Source: JALYYC01 sp039922495
GTDB taxonomy: Bacteria; Chloroflexota; Dormibacteria; CF-121
DNA length: 64,000 nt
Direction of reading: 5' to 3'
Assembly: GCA_039922495.1 (NCBI GenBank)
Contig: JBDTEO010000013.1
Location: 1-64,000, forward strand
A model generated the notes under the pieces. It worked only from the letters and a program-made list of their open reading frames with translations. It had not been told where the DNA came from and did not search any database. Every line of letters starts with the position of its first letter. Position 1 is the first letter of the stretch. Below, piece after piece: positions 61,838-64,000 of the stretch. The translations under genes and the position numbers were made by a program.

Positions 61838-62860
61838 GTGAAAATTGCCGGCCATACCCTGATCTCCCCGGTGTACGTCGCCCCCATGGCGGGGGTCACG
61901 GATGCCCCCTTCCGTAAGATCGCCCGCGAGTTCGGGGCGGGGCTCGCCTGTACGGAGATGATCAGCAGCGAGGCGCTCACCCGTCAGCACCGGGAAACAT
62001 TCCGGCTGATGGACCTGAGCTGGGACCAGCGCCCGGTTTCGGTGCAGCTGATGGGCGGGGACCCGACGGTCATGGCGCAGGCGGCGCGGATGGCCGAGGC
62101 AGCCGGCGCCGACATCGTCGACATCAACATGGGTTGCCCCGTGCCCAAGGTGGTCAAAACCTCGGGTGGCTCGTCGCTGCTGCAAGATCCCGACCGCGCC
62201 TGCAGGGTGGCGGCCGCCGTCGTCGGCGCCGTGCAGGTTCCGGTCACGGTCAAAATCCGGCTGGGGTGGGATTTCCAGTCCCGCAACTACGTAGAGATGG
62301 CAACGCGCCTGGAGTCCACGGGCATCCAGGGCCTCGCCGTGCACGGCCGGACCCGTTCGCAGCGCTACGACCCCTGGGCGGACTGGCACGCAATCGGCGA
62401 GGTCAAGGCCGCGGTCAAGATCCCGGTGGCGGGAAGTGGCGACCTCCGCACGGCGGCTGACGCGGTGCGGCGGATGGCGGAGACGCAGGTCGATGCCGTC
62501 ATGCTGGGCCGCGGCATCCTCGGCAACCTCTGGCTGATCCGGCAGACGGTGGCGAAGCTGACCACCGGCGAGGAGGTGCCCGAGCAGAGTTGGGTGGACC
62601 GGATCGAGCTGGTCCGGCGGCACTGCGACCTGGTGCTCGAGTACTACGGCCCCGAGCGTGGCTCACGGCTGCTACGGAAGTTCATCGCCTGGGGCCTCAA
62701 AGGATTCCGGGGGGCGCCGCGGCTGCGGACCATGGTCCAGTCGGTGGCCAGCGCCGCCGACATTTCGCGGGTGCTGGATGAAGCCCTCGCGACGGATCCC
62801 GCCCTGCTTACCCTCAACGATCCTGTGGAGGGCGCGCCGGAGGGCTGCGAGGCGGCCTGA
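61838..62860 (+). CDS. dusB: tRNA-dihydrouridine synthase (DusB type)
   Basis: 340 residues. It reduces uridine in the D-loop of tRNA with FMN. SPVYVAPMAGVTDAPFRKIA, CTEMISSEAL, QLMGGDPTVMAQAA, NMGCPVPKVVKT with catalytic Cys, VHGRTRSQRY, GSGDLRT and GRGILGNLW are typical. The next gene starts on its stop codon (TGATG). Confidence 0.95.
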   Translation: MKIAGHTLISPVYVAPMAGVTDAPFRKIAREFGAGLACTEMISSEALTRQHRETFRLMDLSWDQRPVSVQLMGGDPTVMAQAARMAEAAGADIVDINMGCPVPKVVKTSGGSSLLQDPDRACRVAAAVVGAVQVPVTVKIRLGWDFQSRNYVEMATRLESTGIQGLAVHGRTRSQRYDPWADWHAIGEVKAAVKIPVAGSGDLRTAADAVRRMAETQVDAVMLGRGILGNLWLIRQTVAKLTTGEEVPEQSWVDRIELVRRHCDLVLEYYGPERGSRLLRKFIAWGLKGFRGAPRLRTMVQSVASAADISRVLDEALATDPALLTLNDPVEGAPEGCEAA

Positions 62861-63261
62861 TGCCCGAGCTCGACGTCCTGGGCGTCGACAACATCATGCT
62901 GGCGGTCGGCGATTTGGGCCAGGCACGCGCCTTCTACGAGACCACGCTGGGACTGCCGGTCAAGTTCGCCGTGCCGCAGGCGGGCATCGTCGGCTACCGG
63001 CTCGGGCCGGACGAACCCGGCTTGATGATTCGACTGCAGGCGATGCCTCCCTCGGCGCCGCGCGACACGCCCCGCATCTGGCTGGAGGTGCGGGATGCCC
63101 GGCAGGCGACGGCGGCGCTTCGGGAGCGCGGCGCCCGAATCCTTAACGAGCCGATGGAGATCCTCACAGGCTGGGCGGTCGAGGTCAGCGACCCGTGGGG
63201 GAACGTCCTCGGCCTGACCGACTATGTGAAGGACCCGACGCGGGGCCGGAAACCCCGCTAA
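62860..63261 (+). CDS. VOC-family (glyoxalase/dioxygenase-like) protein
   Basis: 133 residues: VDNIMLAVGDLGQARAFYETTLGLPVKFA and, in the second half, IWLEVRDARQATAALRERGARI and EVSDPWGNVLGLTDY. The first VOC metal ligand His is replaced by Asn (DNIMLAV), so the metal site may be incomplete and catalysis is uncertain. ATG 62860 overlaps the dusB stop. Substrate unknown. Confidence 0.82.
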   Translation: MPELDVLGVDNIMLAVGDLGQARAFYETTLGLPVKFAVPQAGIVGYRLGPDEPGLMIRLQAMPPSAPRDTPRIWLEVRDARQATAALRERGARILNEPMEILTGWAVEVSDPWGNVLGLTDYVKDPTRGRKPR

Positions 63262-63299
63262 CCAGGGGAACCTTTCGCTAATTCGCGCGTCATATAGGC

Positions 63300-63767
63300 A
63301 TGCGACCCGTGCTCTTCGTCACCGCGATCGTGCTTGCCGGCTGTGGCGCCCAGGTGGCTGGGCCCGGCACTGTGCCGACCACCGTCACGGCGACCGCAGG
63401 CCAGTTCCATGCCGAAGCGTCTCCGGCGCGCCTCGCCCCTGGCGGGACTGTCCAGGTCAGCTTCACCGTCACCGGGCCGATCGATTACGAAGTCGGTTGC
63501 GTCCAGACCCTGCACATCTGGGCGCTGGACGGACAGGGCACCCAGGTCTGGGCGGAGCCGGTCCCCGCGATCATGTGCATGGCCTATGGCCATAAGGTCC
63601 TCGGTAGCCAGGAGACGGCGGTTTTCAAGGCGGAGTGGCCCACCTCGTCGACGCTGGCGCCGGGAGCGTACACAATCCATGGGCTCTTCCTGACCGTTCT
63701 GCCGCCTGGCGCCGGGGCCCGCGTGCGGGAGAACCTGCCGCCCCTCAGCGTCACGCTGACGTCCTAA
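63300..63767 (+). CDS. Small secreted lipoprotein
   Basis: 155 residues. A short lipoprotein signal ends LAGC (Cys15). The mature part is a beta-rich domain of Ig type: RLAPGGTVQVSFTVTGPIDYE, LHIWALDGQGTQVW, FKAEWPTSSTLAPGAYTIHG, which recalls BsuPI-like inhibitor folds, though I am not sure. ATG 63300 is set by the signal peptide; TATAGG lies too close to it to be its -10. Confidence 0.65.
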   Translation: MRPVLFVTAIVLAGCGAQVAGPGTVPTTVTATAGQFHAEASPARLAPGGTVQVSFTVTGPIDYEVGCVQTLHIWALDGQGTQVWAEPVPAIMCMAYGHKVLGSQETAVFKAEWPTSSTLAPGAYTIHGLFLTVLPPGAGARVRENLPPLSVTLTS

Positions 63768-63800
63768 CCGCCAGCAGGCGGAGCAACGGCGGCAATCCGC

Positions 63801-63806
63801 TATACT
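63801..63806 (+). promoter_or_regulatory. -10 box of greA
   Basis: TATACT (5 of 6 to consensus) is 14 bases before ATG 63821 and 23 before ATG 63830, leaving a very short leader. Confidence 0.45.
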
Positions 63807-63820
63807 ACGGCGGCTTTTCA

Positions 63821-64000
63821 ATGGCAAGCATGGAAAACGACAAGGTCGTCTACCTCACGCAGGAGGGCCTGAACCGGCTGCAGGCCGAACTGGAGGTGCT
63901 TCGGTCGAAGCGCCGGCCGGAGGTCGCCGAACGCATCCGGCAGGCCAAGGAGTTCGGCGACATCAACGAGAATGCCGAGTACGACGATGCCAAGAACGAA
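63821..64000 (+). CDS. greA: Transcription elongation factor GreA, N-terminal part
   Basis: The first 60 residues of GreA, cut by the window edge. VYLTQEGLNRLQAELEVLRS begins the coiled-coil domain, and AKEFGDINENAEYDDAKNE contains the acidic tip residues (DxxE) that enter the RNA polymerase secondary channel to stimulate cleavage of backtracked RNA. The start is ATG 63821 or, less likely, ATG 63830. Confidence 0.93.
   Translation, partial: MASMENDKVVYLTQEGLNRLQAELEVLRSKRRPEVAERIRQAKEFGDINENAEYDDAKNE

Overview
The window is a GC-rich bacterial chromosome segment, about two-thirds G+C. Genes are packed tightly, with many 1- to 4-base stop/start overlaps (ATGA, GTGA, TGATG). The gene set (LCP protein, L,D-transpeptidase and CHAP cell-wall enzymes, odd-chain/branched acyl-CoA metabolism, type III pantothenate kinase, TANNNT leaderless promoters) suggests a deep-branching terrestrial lineage such as Dormibacterota/Chloroflexota or a relative of Actinobacteriota. 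This placement is inference from gene content and style; no rRNA is present to confirm it.

Left edge (1-2.7 kb): the 5' end of a transposase cut by the window edge, then an ABC-2 type exporter pair behind a leader with an intrinsic terminator, then a secreted CHAP protein with a structured 5' leader. Acyl-CoA locus I (2.9-8.5 kb): methylmalonyl-CoA epimerase, mutase large subunit, propionyl-CoA carboxylase beta and succinyl-CoA synthetase form one operon that converts propionyl-CoA to succinate. It is followed by a membrane-anchored GH5-like glycosidase and a CHRD protein. Acyl-CoA locus II (10.5-23.4 kb): a carboxyltransferase with a small partner gene is divergent from thiolase, two acyl-CoA dehydrogenases and 3-hydroxyacyl-CoA dehydrogenase. 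After an intervening LCP protein come the MeaB chaperone, a second mutase large subunit, a 29-residue membrane peptide, the only B12-binding subunit in the window, and a metallo-beta-lactamase-fold hydrolase.

Middle (23.5-44.7 kb): L,D-transpeptidase, ribosomal protein L25, MscS, RarA, a complete osmoprotectant ABC transporter (two permeases and a binding protein divergent from the ATPase) followed by two tandem small membrane proteins, a DMT exporter, divergent tRNA-Pro and tRNA-Arg, nitrobindin-like protein, SDR, DUF1684 protein, a large UPF1-like helicase, envelope glycosyltransferases, TrpS, DinB-fold protein, a lipoprotein and a polysaccharide flippase.

Right part (44.7-64 kb): apt, PfkB-family kinase, ahcY and metK form an S-adenosylmethionine recycling operon that runs directly into a GDP-sugar operon (rmd, manC, gmd, phosphomannomutase, cupin) predicted to make GDP-D-rhamnose. 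A membrane protein gene preceded by a LexA-like box, the complete livJHMGF branched-chain amino-acid transporter, a TPR protein, coaX, dusB, a VOC protein, a lipoprotein and the start of greA complete the window.

Two genome-wide habits stand out. First, at least fourteen transcription units have a TANNNT -10 box exactly 6-7 bases before the start codon, implying leaderless mRNAs. Second, at least three genes (8510, 10852, 35259) have no ATG/GTG/TTG start at the right place but do have ATC or ATT exactly where the start signals point. Feature positions that depend on single-base counting by eye may be off by a base.
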